Assembly: GCA_035500455.1 (NCBI GenBank)
Contig: DATJXG010000187.1
Location: 1-12,246 of the forward strand
DNA length: 12,246 bases
Source: DATJXG01 sp035500455
GTDB lineage: Bacteria; Acidobacteriota; Terriglobia; Terriglobales; Acidobacteriaceae
Direction of reading: 5' to 3'
The notes under the pieces are model-generated. The model was not told the DNA's origin and did not search any database. It worked only from the letters and a program-made list of their open reading frames with translations. This document shows, piece by piece, positions 5,621 to 12,246 of this stretch; position 1 is the first letter of the stretch; each line of letters opens with the position of its first letter. The position numbers and the translations under genes are program-made.

Positions 5621-7420
5621 ATGGCGGAGGAGCGGCCCAGAAAGCTTCCGGTTAGGGAAAGCCCGGTCGCCGACGTGTTTGAGGGGCGGCATCCTTCCGC
5701 AAGCGAAAAAGCCTGGGCCGAAAAAACACTCTTACCCACGCTGGAAAAGGCGCCCGAGAGGCCTATAGGGGCGGCTTCCGGGGTGAATCTCGACGAGCAC
5801 GAGCATGCCCAGTTCACCACCATCTCGGGCGTGCCCATTCGCCGCCTCTACACTCCGGCCGATCTTCCCGAAGATTGGGAGTACGAGAAATACCTGGGCT
5901 ACCCCGGCCAATCGCCCTACACTCGCGGCATTCATGCCTCGGGATACCGCGGCAAGCTATTTACCATGCGCCAGTTCTCCGGCTTTGCTTCACCGGAGGA
6001 AACCAATCAGCGCTACAAATATCTGTTGGAACACGGCGGCAGCGGACTTTCGGTGGCCTTCGACTTGCCGACATTGATGGGTTACGACTCTGATCATCCG
6101 GCGAGCGAAGGCGAGGTTGGCAAGTGTGGCGTAGCCATTGATTCCCTGGAAGACATGGAGATTCTCTTCTCCGGCATCGATCTGGAGAAGACCACGGTTT
6201 CCATGACCATCAACTCGCCGGCTTCCGTGCTCTGGGCGATGTACCTGGTGGTGGCGGAGAAGCAAGGCGCGGACTGGAAGAACATTTCCGGCACCATCCA
6301 GAACGACATTTTGAAGGAGTACATCGCGCAGAAGGAGTACATCTATCCGCCCGCGCCTTCCATGCGGCTGGTGGTGGACACCTTCGAGTTCGGATCGAAG
6401 TTCACTCCCAAGTTCAATACGATCTCCATCAGCGGATATCACATCCGCGAGGCGGGATCTACAGCGCTGCAGGAATTGGCGTTCACTCTTTATGACGGCG
6501 TGGAATACGTGGAGTGGGCATGTCGGCGCGGTCTCGAAGTGGATGAGTTCGGCCCCCGCCTCAGCTTCTTCTTCAATGCCCACAACGATTTCTTCGAGGA
6601 AATCGCCAAGTACCGGGCCGCGCGCAAGGTGTGGGCGCAGGTCATGCGCGAGCGCTTCGGCGCCAAAAATCAGCGCACCTGGCTGCTGCGCTTCCATACG
6701 CAGACGGCGGGGGTTTCCCTGCCGGCGCAGCAGCCCATGAACAACATCGCGCGCGTGGCTTTGCAGGCGCTGGCGGCGGTGCTGGGCGGGACGCAATCCC
6801 TGCACACCGATTCTTACGACGAAGCCCTGGCCCTGCCGACGGAAGAGGCGGCGCGCATCGCGCTGCGCACGCAGCAGATTATCGCCTACGAATCGGGGGT
6901 CACTCACACGGTGGATCCCCTGGGCGGTTCGTATTTCCTCGAAGCGCTGACCTTGCAAATGGAAAAAGGGGCGCTGGATTATTTCGGCAAACTGGACGCC
7001 ATGGGTGGCATGGTCAAAGCCATCGAGCACGGCTACCCGCAGAAGGAAATAGCGGAGGCAGCTTATCAATATCAGCGTGCGGCGGAATCCAGGGAAAAGG
7101 TCATTGTGGGAGTGAACGAGTTCGCCATCGAGGAAGCATCGCCGCATATTCTCTATATCGACGAAAGCGTGGCCCACCAGCAGACAGCCAAGTTGAAGGC
7201 GCTACGGGCGAGGCGTTCGAACGAGGAAGTCCGGAGGCGGCTGGATGCGCTGCGCAAGGCGGCGAGGCAGGAAGCGGCGGCGGGACCAGGTGGAGGAATT
7301 GCGCCCGCGAACACGATGCCCTATATCATCGACGCGGTACGCGCTTATGCGACAGTGGGCGAGATTTGCGAAGCGCTCCGCGACGTGTACGGAACCTACA
7401 CCGAAACCAGCATCACCTGA
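5621..7420 (+). CDS. Coenzyme-B12-dependent acyl-CoA mutase large subunit (methylmalonyl-CoA mutase family)
   Basis: A 599-residue TIM-barrel subunit that binds acyl-CoA and catalyses a radical carbon-skeleton rearrangement with adenosylcobalamin. Seen: YTRGIHASGYRGKLFTMRQF (100-119), GLSVAFDLPTLMGYDSDHP (142-160), GTIQNDILKEYIAQKEYIYP (224-243), SGYHIREAG (271-279) holding the conserved His274, and VDPLGGSYFLEAL (431-443). The C-terminal B12-binding domain (DxHxxG) is absent, so a separate small subunit is needed; none is in the window. Substrate residues recalled from the family: the Tyr that marks methylmalonyl-CoA mutases is His105 here, and the carboxylate-binding Arg aligns with Gln237, as in isobutyryl-CoA mutase. 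The Asp that marks 2-hydroxyisobutyryl-CoA mutase is Ala146. Methylmalonyl-CoA is therefore not assured as substrate; isobutyryl- or another acyl-CoA is possible. The stretch HASGY replaces the more usual HPTMY. The gene ends 52 bp before a convergent neighbour. Confidence 0.94.
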   Translation: MAEERPRKLPVRESPVADVFEGRHPSASEKAWAEKTLLPTLEKAPERPIGAASGVNLDEHEHAQFTTISGVPIRRLYTPADLPEDWEYEKYLGYPGQSPYTRGIHASGYRGKLFTMRQFSGFASPEETNQRYKYLLEHGGSGLSVAFDLPTLMGYDSDHPASEGEVGKCGVAIDSLEDMEILFSGIDLEKTTVSMTINSPASVLWAMYLVVAEKQGADWKNISGTIQNDILKEYIAQKEYIYPPAPSMRLVVDTFEFGSKFTPKFNTISISGYHIREAGSTALQELAFTLYDGVEYVEWACRRGLEVDEFGPRLSFFFNAHNDFFEEIAKYRAARKVWAQVMRERFGAKNQRTWLLRFHTQTAGVSLPAQQPMNNIARVALQALAAVLGGTQSLHTDSYDEALALPTEEAARIALRTQQIIAYESGVTHTVDPLGGSYFLEALTLQMEKGALDYFGKLDAMGGMVKAIEHGYPQKEIAEAAYQYQRAAESREKVIVGVNEFAIEEASPHILYIDESVAHQQTAKLKALRARRSNEEVRRRLDALRKAARQEAAAGPGGGIAPANTMPYIIDAVRAYATVGEICEALRDVYGTYTETSIT

Positions 7421-7472
7421 AAGCGGTCGCTGACTCTTCTGCTCGAAAATCTCTTCCGCACCGATATCCCAT

Positions 7473-8201
7473 TCAATGAGTGTAGGCCGGGTTATCAGGC
7501 TCGGGCGGGGCGTACTCGCGGCCATATTTATCTGTGTGAGATTCTGGGGACTGCGATGGAGTGAGCCGCAGCACTCCGAGCGTCGAGGAATTTTCCCCTA
7601 TGGTGATATCGCGGGTTTGAGCATCCAGTTGCTCAGGCTGCGCGGTTTCGTACCAGAGGCGCAAGGTGTAGCGTCCGGCTGGGACGTGAGGAATTACGAT
7701 CTCTCCCCGTTTGGTTGAGACGCCGTAGTAGGGGGTGGGGAGCGCAATCACTACCGCGCTCATCTCGGCGTGAATATTGCAGAAAATGTACGAGATTCCC
7801 GGCTTATCGAAGCGCACGTTTCTGCTGGTTCCGGCCTCATAGAGGCCCAGGTCGAATCGCTTCCCTTCGAAGAGAGAAAAGACATTGTGAAAAAAAGGAT
7901 CGTGATTCGGGAACTCCACGACAGAACCGACGGGCACGATCAGCACGTGGGGAGAAAAGCTCTTATTCTTCTGGACGAGCTTGGGAAGCGGGCCGGCGGG
8001 GGGTTTCATCGCGGGCATGGCACCGACAGGGGTAAGCCAGAGTACAACCTCGGAGGAGTCGTGCGAGCCGCCGCGGCGGGCGCCGGCCCAGGCCACGCGT
8101 GCGGTAACCGTGACTTCCTCGGCGCCGGCGCACGCGCCAATCAGCAGCAGAGCGAGCGGCAGGAAGAGACGGCAGCGGCGGCGGAAAGCTGGCGAGCCCA
8201 T
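7473..8201 (-). CDS. Exported cupredoxin-like copper protein with C-terminal beta-sandwich, probable lipoprotein
   Basis: A 242-residue envelope protein. The signal peptide (about 1-23) has a basic start, a Leu-rich core and a lipobox-like IGAC, so Cys24 may be lipidated; if not, cleavage falls near AGA. The cupredoxin domain (about 85-155) carries a full type 1 copper set: His105 in PNHDPFFHNV, then Cys141, His144 and Met147 in FCNIHAEM. Such sites bind one copper for electron transfer or copper handling. Next, GEIVIPHVPAGRYTLRLWYE (166-185) looks like a transthyretin/carboxypeptidase-regulatory beta-sandwich. The tail is polar and Pro-rich. Databases often label this family 'methylamine utilization protein', but no mau genes are here. 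The start codon abuts the stop of the upstream barrel gene (TAAATG), implying coupled translation and a joint role. The electron or copper partner is unknown. Confidence 0.86.
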   Translation of the reverse strand: MGSPAFRRRCRLFLPLALLLIGACAGAEEVTVTARVAWAGARRGGSHDSSEVVLWLTPVGAMPAMKPPAGPLPKLVQKNKSFSPHVLIVPVGSVVEFPNHDPFFHNVFSLFEGKRFDLGLYEAGTSRNVRFDKPGISYIFCNIHAEMSAVVIALPTPYYGVSTKRGEIVIPHVPAGRYTLRLWYETAQPEQLDAQTRDITIGENSSTLGVLRLTPSQSPESHTDKYGREYAPPEPDNPAYTH

Positions 8202-9788
8202 TTAGAAAAGAACCCCCATCATCAGGTTCACCTGCCCTGAGGTTTGGCTGCCCTGGTCGATCTGGAACGTCTGGAGATAACGGTACTCGCTGGAAAAAAG
8301 AAGGTTGGAGCGAGGCCGATAGACGAAATTTACGAACGCCGAACGATTCTGCGCGAGTGTGGGGTCGATGTAGCTCTGAGCCGCGGCAAACGCGCGCAGG
8401 TCGGAAGCCATGGGGCTATCGAGGCCGAAGGCGCCATTAGCTTCCAGCTTGGGCGTCAGCTTGAGCTTGAGTTGGGACCACCCGCCGACGCTGTTCAGGC
8501 CGCGTACCACGCTGGCGGGGTCGAGGGGATTACCGCTGAACAACACGCTCCGCCCCAGGCCGCCCCCCAGGCCACCAATGGCCACGCCACGGTAGAATTC
8601 ACCCGAGAGTTCCAGCCTTTCAGACAGGGGAATATCCCAGTCCGCCATTCCCGCCCAGCCGTTCAGGTCACGATTGAAGCCCCAGTTCTGGCGACTGTAG
8701 TACCCGGCCGCGCCCACGGTTAAAGGCCTGCCCAGGACGGTTTGCGTCCAGGCAACGCGACCGGCATAGGCCGGTATGCCCGAGCGATCACCGGCGACCT
8801 GGTTGCGCAGAGATCCGTTGTAAGGGGGTTCGCCGGTGAGGTTGTCCAGAATGCCGCCCTGCACGGTGACCTGGCGTCCGTTCTCCAGATCGATGCGATG
8901 CTCTACGCGCACCTGCGGCGTCCAGCCCCAAAGATTTCCGGCGTAGCTGAGGGCGGGAACTGCCACGGAGGCGAAGGAGGTCGGCGACAGCGAGGAAAAG
9001 AAGACGCCATCCTGACCTGCGACTATTGAGGTGTGCTGCCAGTCGAGGCGCGCGCTGGCCATGCGAAGGCGGAACATCCCCGAATTCACTCCGTTGGAAA
9101 TGTATGGCATATCACCGGCGAAGTCGGCCTGAAGGCTGGCCGAGGTTCGAGCGCCGGCAAGATGTGGCCCGAAGACCTCCAGGCCAATCTCCGATTGGCG
9201 CATGGTAGCGCCGAAGCTGGTCCTGGAGTTGTAGGGATTCTGGATGTCGGCGTATTCGGGGAAGTCTTCGTTATCGAGCGCTCCGTGGTTGCTGAAAAGA
9301 TTCAGCAGAACGATGCCTGAAAGGCGCATGCGATACTTCGATCCGCTCTCGATCTTTGTCTGGTGCTGCTCATCGACTTTCGCGGTCAGTAAGCCGGTGG
9401 AATCCTCCAGATCGCTGAGGCGTTCGGCCATTGTCTTGGGGGCAGGTTTCTCACCGGCGATAGCGGGGGCTTCTGCCAGCGCCGTCCCGGGTTGCTTTCC
9501 GAATCCGGCGGCGGCAAGCTGCTCGCGAGTGGCCTGCAGCTCGCGGCGCAGATCGGCGGTCTCGGCGCGGGATTGCTCGGCCTCGGACCGAATCTCTCCT
9601 ACCAGCGTCCGCAGTTCTCGCACCTGTTCCTGCAGCTCGCGGACGGCGGAGGAGGAGGATTCGGTCTCCGGTTGTCCTGCGGCGGCAGGCGCCTGCTGCG
9701 TCCATGCCGGAAGGCTCGCCAGGAGCAGACACACGCCAGCGAGAATGGACCTGCAGAATTTTTGGGGCAAACCAGTCCCTTGCCTCAC
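8202..9788 (-). CDS. Outer-membrane beta-barrel (porin-like) protein with N-terminal coiled coil
   Basis: Read from the GTG at 9788 this is 528 residues. The start is set by AGGGAGG six bases upstream and by the signal peptide that follows at once (FCRSILAGVCLLLASLPAWTQ, ending near residue 30). A Gln/Ala/Ser-rich linker leads into a coiled coil (about 44-95; heptad-like VRELQEQVRELRTLVGEI), then a long stretch of alternating polar and aromatic residues typical of barrel strands, starting near RMRLSGIVLLNLF. The chain ends in ...NLMMGVLF, a C-terminal Phe as expected for BAM-assembled barrels. The layout resembles DcaP-type porins, whose coiled coil promotes trimers; that likeness is by architecture, not alignment. 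The solute is unknown. It lies between the histidine kinase (181 bp upstream) and the cupredoxin (stop and start abut). The frame is open upstream to 10133, but that part overlaps the kinase and is not real. Confidence 0.75.
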   Translation of the reverse strand: MRQGTGLPQKFCRSILAGVCLLLASLPAWTQQAPAAAGQPETESSSSAVRELQEQVRELRTLVGEIRSEAEQSRAETADLRRELQATREQLAAAGFGKQPGTALAEAPAIAGEKPAPKTMAERLSDLEDSTGLLTAKVDEQHQTKIESGSKYRMRLSGIVLLNLFSNHGALDNEDFPEYADIQNPYNSRTSFGATMRQSEIGLEVFGPHLAGARTSASLQADFAGDMPYISNGVNSGMFRLRMASARLDWQHTSIVAGQDGVFFSSLSPTSFASVAVPALSYAGNLWGWTPQVRVEHRIDLENGRQVTVQGGILDNLTGEPPYNGSLRNQVAGDRSGIPAYAGRVAWTQTVLGRPLTVGAAGYYSRQNWGFNRDLNGWAGMADWDIPLSERLELSGEFYRGVAIGGLGGGLGRSVLFSGNPLDPASVVRGLNSVGGWSQLKLKLTPKLEANGAFGLDSPMASDLRAFAAAQSYIDPTLAQNRSAFVNFVYRPRSNLLFSSEYRYLQTFQIDQGSQTSGQVNLMMGVLF

Positions 9789-9794
9789 GACTCG

Positions 9795-9801
9795 CCTCCC
9801 T
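9795..9801 (-). promoter_or_regulatory. Strong Shine-Dalgarno site deciding the porin start
   Basis: On the minus strand AGGGAGG lies six bases before the GTG at 9788-9786. It is the best ribosome binding site in the window and sits just before the signal peptide. It shows that the long open frame upstream of 9788 is not translated as part of this protein. Confidence 0.75.
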
Positions 9802-9889
9802 GAGAGAAATTTGGAGTAGCCAGATTGATGAGTGCCTGGAACCTGGGGAAACGGCGGAGCGTGAGTGCTTCGACCCTTTTGCAGATGAA

Positions 9890-9919
9890 ATCCTACTCCG
9901 CTTTCGAGCTCTTCGTCAC
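9890..9919 (-). promoter_or_regulatory. Weak promoter-like pair between kinase and porin
   Basis: On the minus strand GTGACG (9919-9914) and TAGGAT (9895-9890), each four of six matches, are 18 bases apart, giving a leader of roughly 95 bases before the porin start. Together with the 181-bp gap it allows separate transcription of the porin-cupredoxin pair. No convincing sigma54 site was seen. Confidence 0.2.
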
Positions 9920-9938
9920 GGCACTCGGCCACGCATTT

Positions 9939-9966
9939 CTCGCGCAGCTTTAGCGACGAGAGCTGC
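9939..9966 (-). terminator. Possible hairpin after the histidine kinase gene
   Basis: CTCGCGC (9939-9945) pairs with GCGACGAG (9953-9960) with one bulge, and an alternative stem is GCAGCT (9944-9949) with AGCTGC (9961-9966). It begins four bases after the kinase stop codon in the direction of transcription. There is no T-tract, so if it acts it may weaken rather than stop read-through into the porin gene. Confidence 0.3.
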
Positions 9967-9969
9967 GAA

Positions 9970-11760
9970 TCACGAAACGACGGGAGGCACATGCTCTTTC
10001 GCCTCACCACGGCCGCTGGAACCATTTTCTGGAGCCTCCGCCAGGGGTAGATGGACCTTGAAGGTTGTGCCCTGGTCTGAAGTATTCTCCACCGCGACCG
10101 AGCCGCCGTGGTCCTGAATAATTTTCTGCACAACCGTCAATCCCAGGCCGGTGCCGTTCTCCTTGCCGGCACTGATGAAGGGCTCAAACAGCTTGCCGCG
10201 AATCGATTGTGGAATGCCGCGTCCGTTATCGGCCACGCGAATTTCCACGCCCCCGCCGGAGGCCGAAAGATCGATATCTACGCTTCCATTCTCCCGCGAC
10301 ACCGCCTCGCAGGCATTCAGCACCAGGTTGTAGAGCACGCGCTCCAGCTTGCGGGAGTCAAACCAGCCGGTGTTATCGCCTTTTTCGTGAACGCTGATGC
10401 GCACATGATGAAATTCGGGATGCAACGCGATCGCCTGCACTACACGGTTGACCGCCTCGCGGATGTTTCCGTGACGCAGGCGCAACGATTCGCGGGTGCG
10501 CGAGAACTCGAGCAGGGAATCGATGAGGTCCGTCATCTGGTTCACCGCCGAGCGCACTTCCTGATATAACTCCTCACGCTGCTCGGAGGAAAGCCGGCTC
10601 TCGCAGAGAAATTCAGCGTTGGCCACGATCGCAGCCAGGGAATGCCGCAAATCGTGGGAGATGGAACTGGCCATGCGCCCGATTGTCGCCAGGCGCTCGG
10701 CGTCGAGGAGTTCCTGCTGCGTCTTGAGGAGGCTGGCCCGCATGCGGTCGAACGCAACCGTCACTTCCGCCACTTCGTCTCCGCCGCGGGCATCCAGAGC
10801 GTAGTGGAAGTCGCCGCGGCCCAGGGCGCGAACGCCATCGACGAGGTTGGCCAGCGGACGGGTGAAGGTGTGGGAGATCAGAAACACTAATCCGCTGCCC
10901 ACGACTATGGCCGCCAGGCCCAGGGCTAGGAGCAAGCGGTTCAGACTGCCGAGAAACGCGGTCGCCTGGTCATAGGACTTCAATACCGTCAACCGCACCG
11001 GTGCCCGATTGGGGGCAAGCTCGAGCGAAGCCGCCAGAAAGCTCTCATCGCCGAGCTGAACCTCGCCGGGGGCGGTCGAAGTGGGATACCGGCCAACCAT
11101 GAGCTGCTGAGCAAGCTCGCCTTCGTGCTCAGGAGTGAGGGTGCTGCTGACGATGGAATCGCCGTAATAGAACGCCACCTGGCTGGCGGCGATGCGGCTC
11201 ACCTGCGAGGCTACGGCATTATCAATCTCATACCCCAACACCAGAACTCCCAGTTCATGGTTTTTAGCTGCCGGCCCGAAGTAAACCGGCTTCAGAAAGA
11301 CCTCGTAAAGATGGCCGCCGCCGAACCACCAGTGGCTGGTGCTCTGTTGCTCGAGCGAGGCGAGCAGCGAAGACCGCGCCATCTCACGGGTGAACCCCGG
11401 CGAAATCGCCTGCAGGGCCGCCACGTTGCCGTTCGGCCGGGCGAGTACAAACAGGTCGCTGCCCGAGAGCCGCCAGAGGTCGCCGGACGCATCCTGGATG
11501 GTGGCATCGTCGGGCGTCGTCATTAGCGCCCGCAGGTTGGGCAGGTCGGCCATCAACTCCACCAGGTGGGTAAGAGTGATCTCGCGTTCGCGCTGAAAAT
11601 TTTGGAAGGTGCTGACGGAGTTATACAGGCCGGAAACGATTTCCTTCTTGACCTGTTCCTGCACGCTGTTCCGCACCAGCAGCAGGCTCGTACAGGTGAG
11701 TCCGGCAGAGATCAGCAGCATGGAGAGAAGGAACTTGGTCTGCATCCGCAATCTCAACAT
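9970..11760 (-). CDS. Membrane sensor histidine kinase (Cache-like sensor, HAMP, HisKA, HATPase_c)
   Basis: A 596-residue inner-membrane kinase. TM1 is about 10-29 and TM2 about 275-296; the roughly 245 residues between form a periplasmic sensor with Cache-like features (SDLFVLARPNGNVAALQ at 101-117; LGVLVLGYEID at 170-180). A HAMP linker follows (about 297-349). The H-box SISHDLRHSLAAI has the phospho-accepting His369. The ATPase core is intact: N box NLVLNACEA (478-486), G1 DNGRGIP (511-517), G2 GTGLGL (536-541). The H-box has Ser where Pro is usual. The core looks like the NtrB/AtoS type, yet the partner regulator is OmpR-like. GAGG five bases before the ATG supports the start. The response regulator stop is 42 bp upstream, so the two are almost surely a pair. 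The ligand cannot be read from sequence; the downstream porin and copper protein hint at an envelope or periplasmic cue. Confidence 0.95.
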   Translation of the reverse strand: MLRLRMQTKFLLSMLLISAGLTCTSLLLVRNSVQEQVKKEIVSGLYNSVSTFQNFQREREITLTHLVELMADLPNLRALMTTPDDATIQDASGDLWRLSGSDLFVLARPNGNVAALQAISPGFTREMARSSLLASLEQQSTSHWWFGGGHLYEVFLKPVYFGPAAKNHELGVLVLGYEIDNAVASQVSRIAASQVAFYYGDSIVSSTLTPEHEGELAQQLMVGRYPTSTAPGEVQLGDESFLAASLELAPNRAPVRLTVLKSYDQATAFLGSLNRLLLALGLAAIVVGSGLVFLISHTFTRPLANLVDGVRALGRGDFHYALDARGGDEVAEVTVAFDRMRASLLKTQQELLDAERLATIGRMASSISHDLRHSLAAIVANAEFLCESRLSSEQREELYQEVRSAVNQMTDLIDSLLEFSRTRESLRLRHGNIREAVNRVVQAIALHPEFHHVRISVHEKGDNTGWFDSRKLERVLYNLVLNACEAVSRENGSVDIDLSASGGGVEIRVADNGRGIPQSIRGKLFEPFISAGKENGTGLGLTVVQKIIQDHGGSVAVENTSDQGTTFKVHLPLAEAPENGSSGRGEAKEHVPPVVS

Positions 11761-11785
11761 GGCTGCCTCGTAAAGAAAGACCTCG

Positions 11786-11801
11786 GGCCGAAAAGCCGGC
11801 C
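11786..11801 (-). other. Small hairpin in the regulator-kinase gap
   Basis: GGCCG (11786-11790) and CGGCC (11797-11801) form a five-bp stem around a six-base loop, just after the response regulator stop codon and before the kinase ribosome binding site. It could tune the ratio of regulator to kinase by partial termination or RNA processing. The stem is short, so chance is possible. Confidence 0.25.
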
Positions 11802-11802
11802 T

Positions 11803-12246
11803 TCAGCGAACGAACTTATAGCCCACTCCATGGACGGTACGGAAGTGCACCGGGTTCGCCGGATCGCGCTCCAGTTTTTGCCGAAGCTTGAGAATGTGAT
11901 TGTCCACGGTGCGCGTGGAGGGGTAGTTCTGGTACCCCCAAACCTCATTCAGCAGTTCCTCGCGTGTGATCACCCGCTCTGGATTTTGCAGCAGGAATTT
12001 GAGGGTCTTGAATTCCTGGGCGGTGAGGGTGATGGCAGCACCTTCCCGGGACACCTCCATTTTGGCGAAGTCCACGGAAATCCCGTCGAACGAGGTGATC
12101 TCCCCCGCTCCGGCGCGGGCGGTACGGCGCAGAGCGGCCCGCACCCGCGCCAGAAGCTCGCGCGGGCTGAAGGGTTTGGTGACGTAGTCATCGGCCCCTA
12201 ACTCCAGCAGCAGAACCTTATCGGAAACGTCGCTGGTGGCGCTCAG
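11803..12246 (-). CDS. OmpR/PhoB-family response regulator, 5' end beyond the window
   Basis: The 147 C-terminal residues of a two-component DNA-binding regulator. The end of the receiver domain is visible: LSATSDVSDK, then LELGADDYVTKPFSPRELLA, holding the conserved Lys of the KPF motif. The phosphorylated Asp and the start lie beyond the window, so the Val codon at 12144 is not a start. After a short linker comes a full winged-helix domain: FDGISVDFAKMEVSREG, LTAQEFKTLKFLLQNPERVI, the recognition helix region RTVDNHILKLRQKLE, and the wing FRTVHGVGYKFVR at the C-terminus. It probably binds direct repeats near its target promoters once phosphorylated by the kinase encoded 42 bp downstream. 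Its promoter is outside the window, so autoregulation cannot be judged. Confidence 0.96.
   Translation of the reverse strand: MSATSDVSDKVLLLELGADDYVTKPFSPRELLARVRAALRRTARAGAGEITSFDGISVDFAKMEVSREGAAITLTAQEFKTLKFLLQNPERVITREELLNEVWGYQNYPSTRTVDNHILKLRQKLERDPANPVHFRTVHGVGYKFVR

Noticed and set aside
5990..7177. Open frame of 395 codons on the minus strand within the mutase gene
   Set aside because: It lies fully antisense to a strongly conserved gene, has no family-like motifs or ribosome binding site, and is a typical by-product of GC-rich codon use.
7421..7472. Bidirectional terminator between the convergent mutase and cupredoxin genes
   Set aside because: No stem with a T-tract could be found in the 52 bases.
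7473..8201. Copper protein as part of a methylamine dehydrogenase cluster
   Set aside because: No mau genes (dehydrogenase subunits, MauG, amicyanin partner) lie nearby; the label comes only from how the family is commonly named.
9789..9969. Sigma54 promoter for the porin gene
   Set aside because: A TGGCCG...GTGCC stretch looked suggestive, but the GG/GC spacing does not match the -24/-12 consensus.
9789..10133. N-terminal extension of the porin frame upstream of 9788
   Set aside because: It overlaps the 3' end of the kinase gene, has no barrel or signal features, and a strong ribosome binding site plus signal peptide mark the start at 9788.

Overview
The window is GC-rich, densely coded bacterial chromosome. 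It carries nine protein-coding genes, the two outermost cut by the window edges, and no gap longer than about 200 bp. I see no tRNA, rRNA, CRISPR array, transposase or phage gene. The mix of genes fits a soil or sediment Acidobacteriota bacterium of Gram-negative cell plan: a type IV pilus ATPase, a WaaE-like LPS glycosyltransferase, an outer-membrane barrel, a stand-alone acyl-CoA mutase large subunit, and GC-rich inverted repeats between genes. The phylum is an inference from gene style, not from a marker gene.

Plus-strand half (1-7420). A 5'-truncated CapA/PGA-cap metallophosphatase-fold protein is followed by an exported CocE/NonD serine hydrolase. A spacer with two GC-rich inverted repeats leads to a PilT/PilU-type retraction ATPase. 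A second spacer with inverted repeats leads to a family 2 glycosyltransferase of the WaaE/KdtX type. Last comes a coenzyme-B12-dependent acyl-CoA mutase large subunit without its own B12 domain. These genes look like separate transcription units more than one pathway: several have their own promoter-like hexamers, and two (pilus ATPase, glycosyltransferase) have a -10-like box so close to the start codon that leaderless mRNA is plausible.

Minus-strand half (12246-7473). Read right to left, this looks like one operon: an OmpR/PhoB response regulator (its receiver start lies beyond the window), a membrane sensor histidine kinase, an outer-membrane beta-barrel protein with an N-terminal coiled coil, and a small exported, probably lipidated cupredoxin with a complete type 1 copper ligand set. 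Regulator and kinase are 42 bp apart, and porin and cupredoxin are joined stop-to-start (TAAATG). The set reads as an envelope module in which a two-component system controls, or is controlled by, a porin plus copper-protein pair. This is the most interesting part of the window.

The two halves converge at about 7421-7472, where the mutase and cupredoxin genes end tail to tail with no obvious terminator between them.
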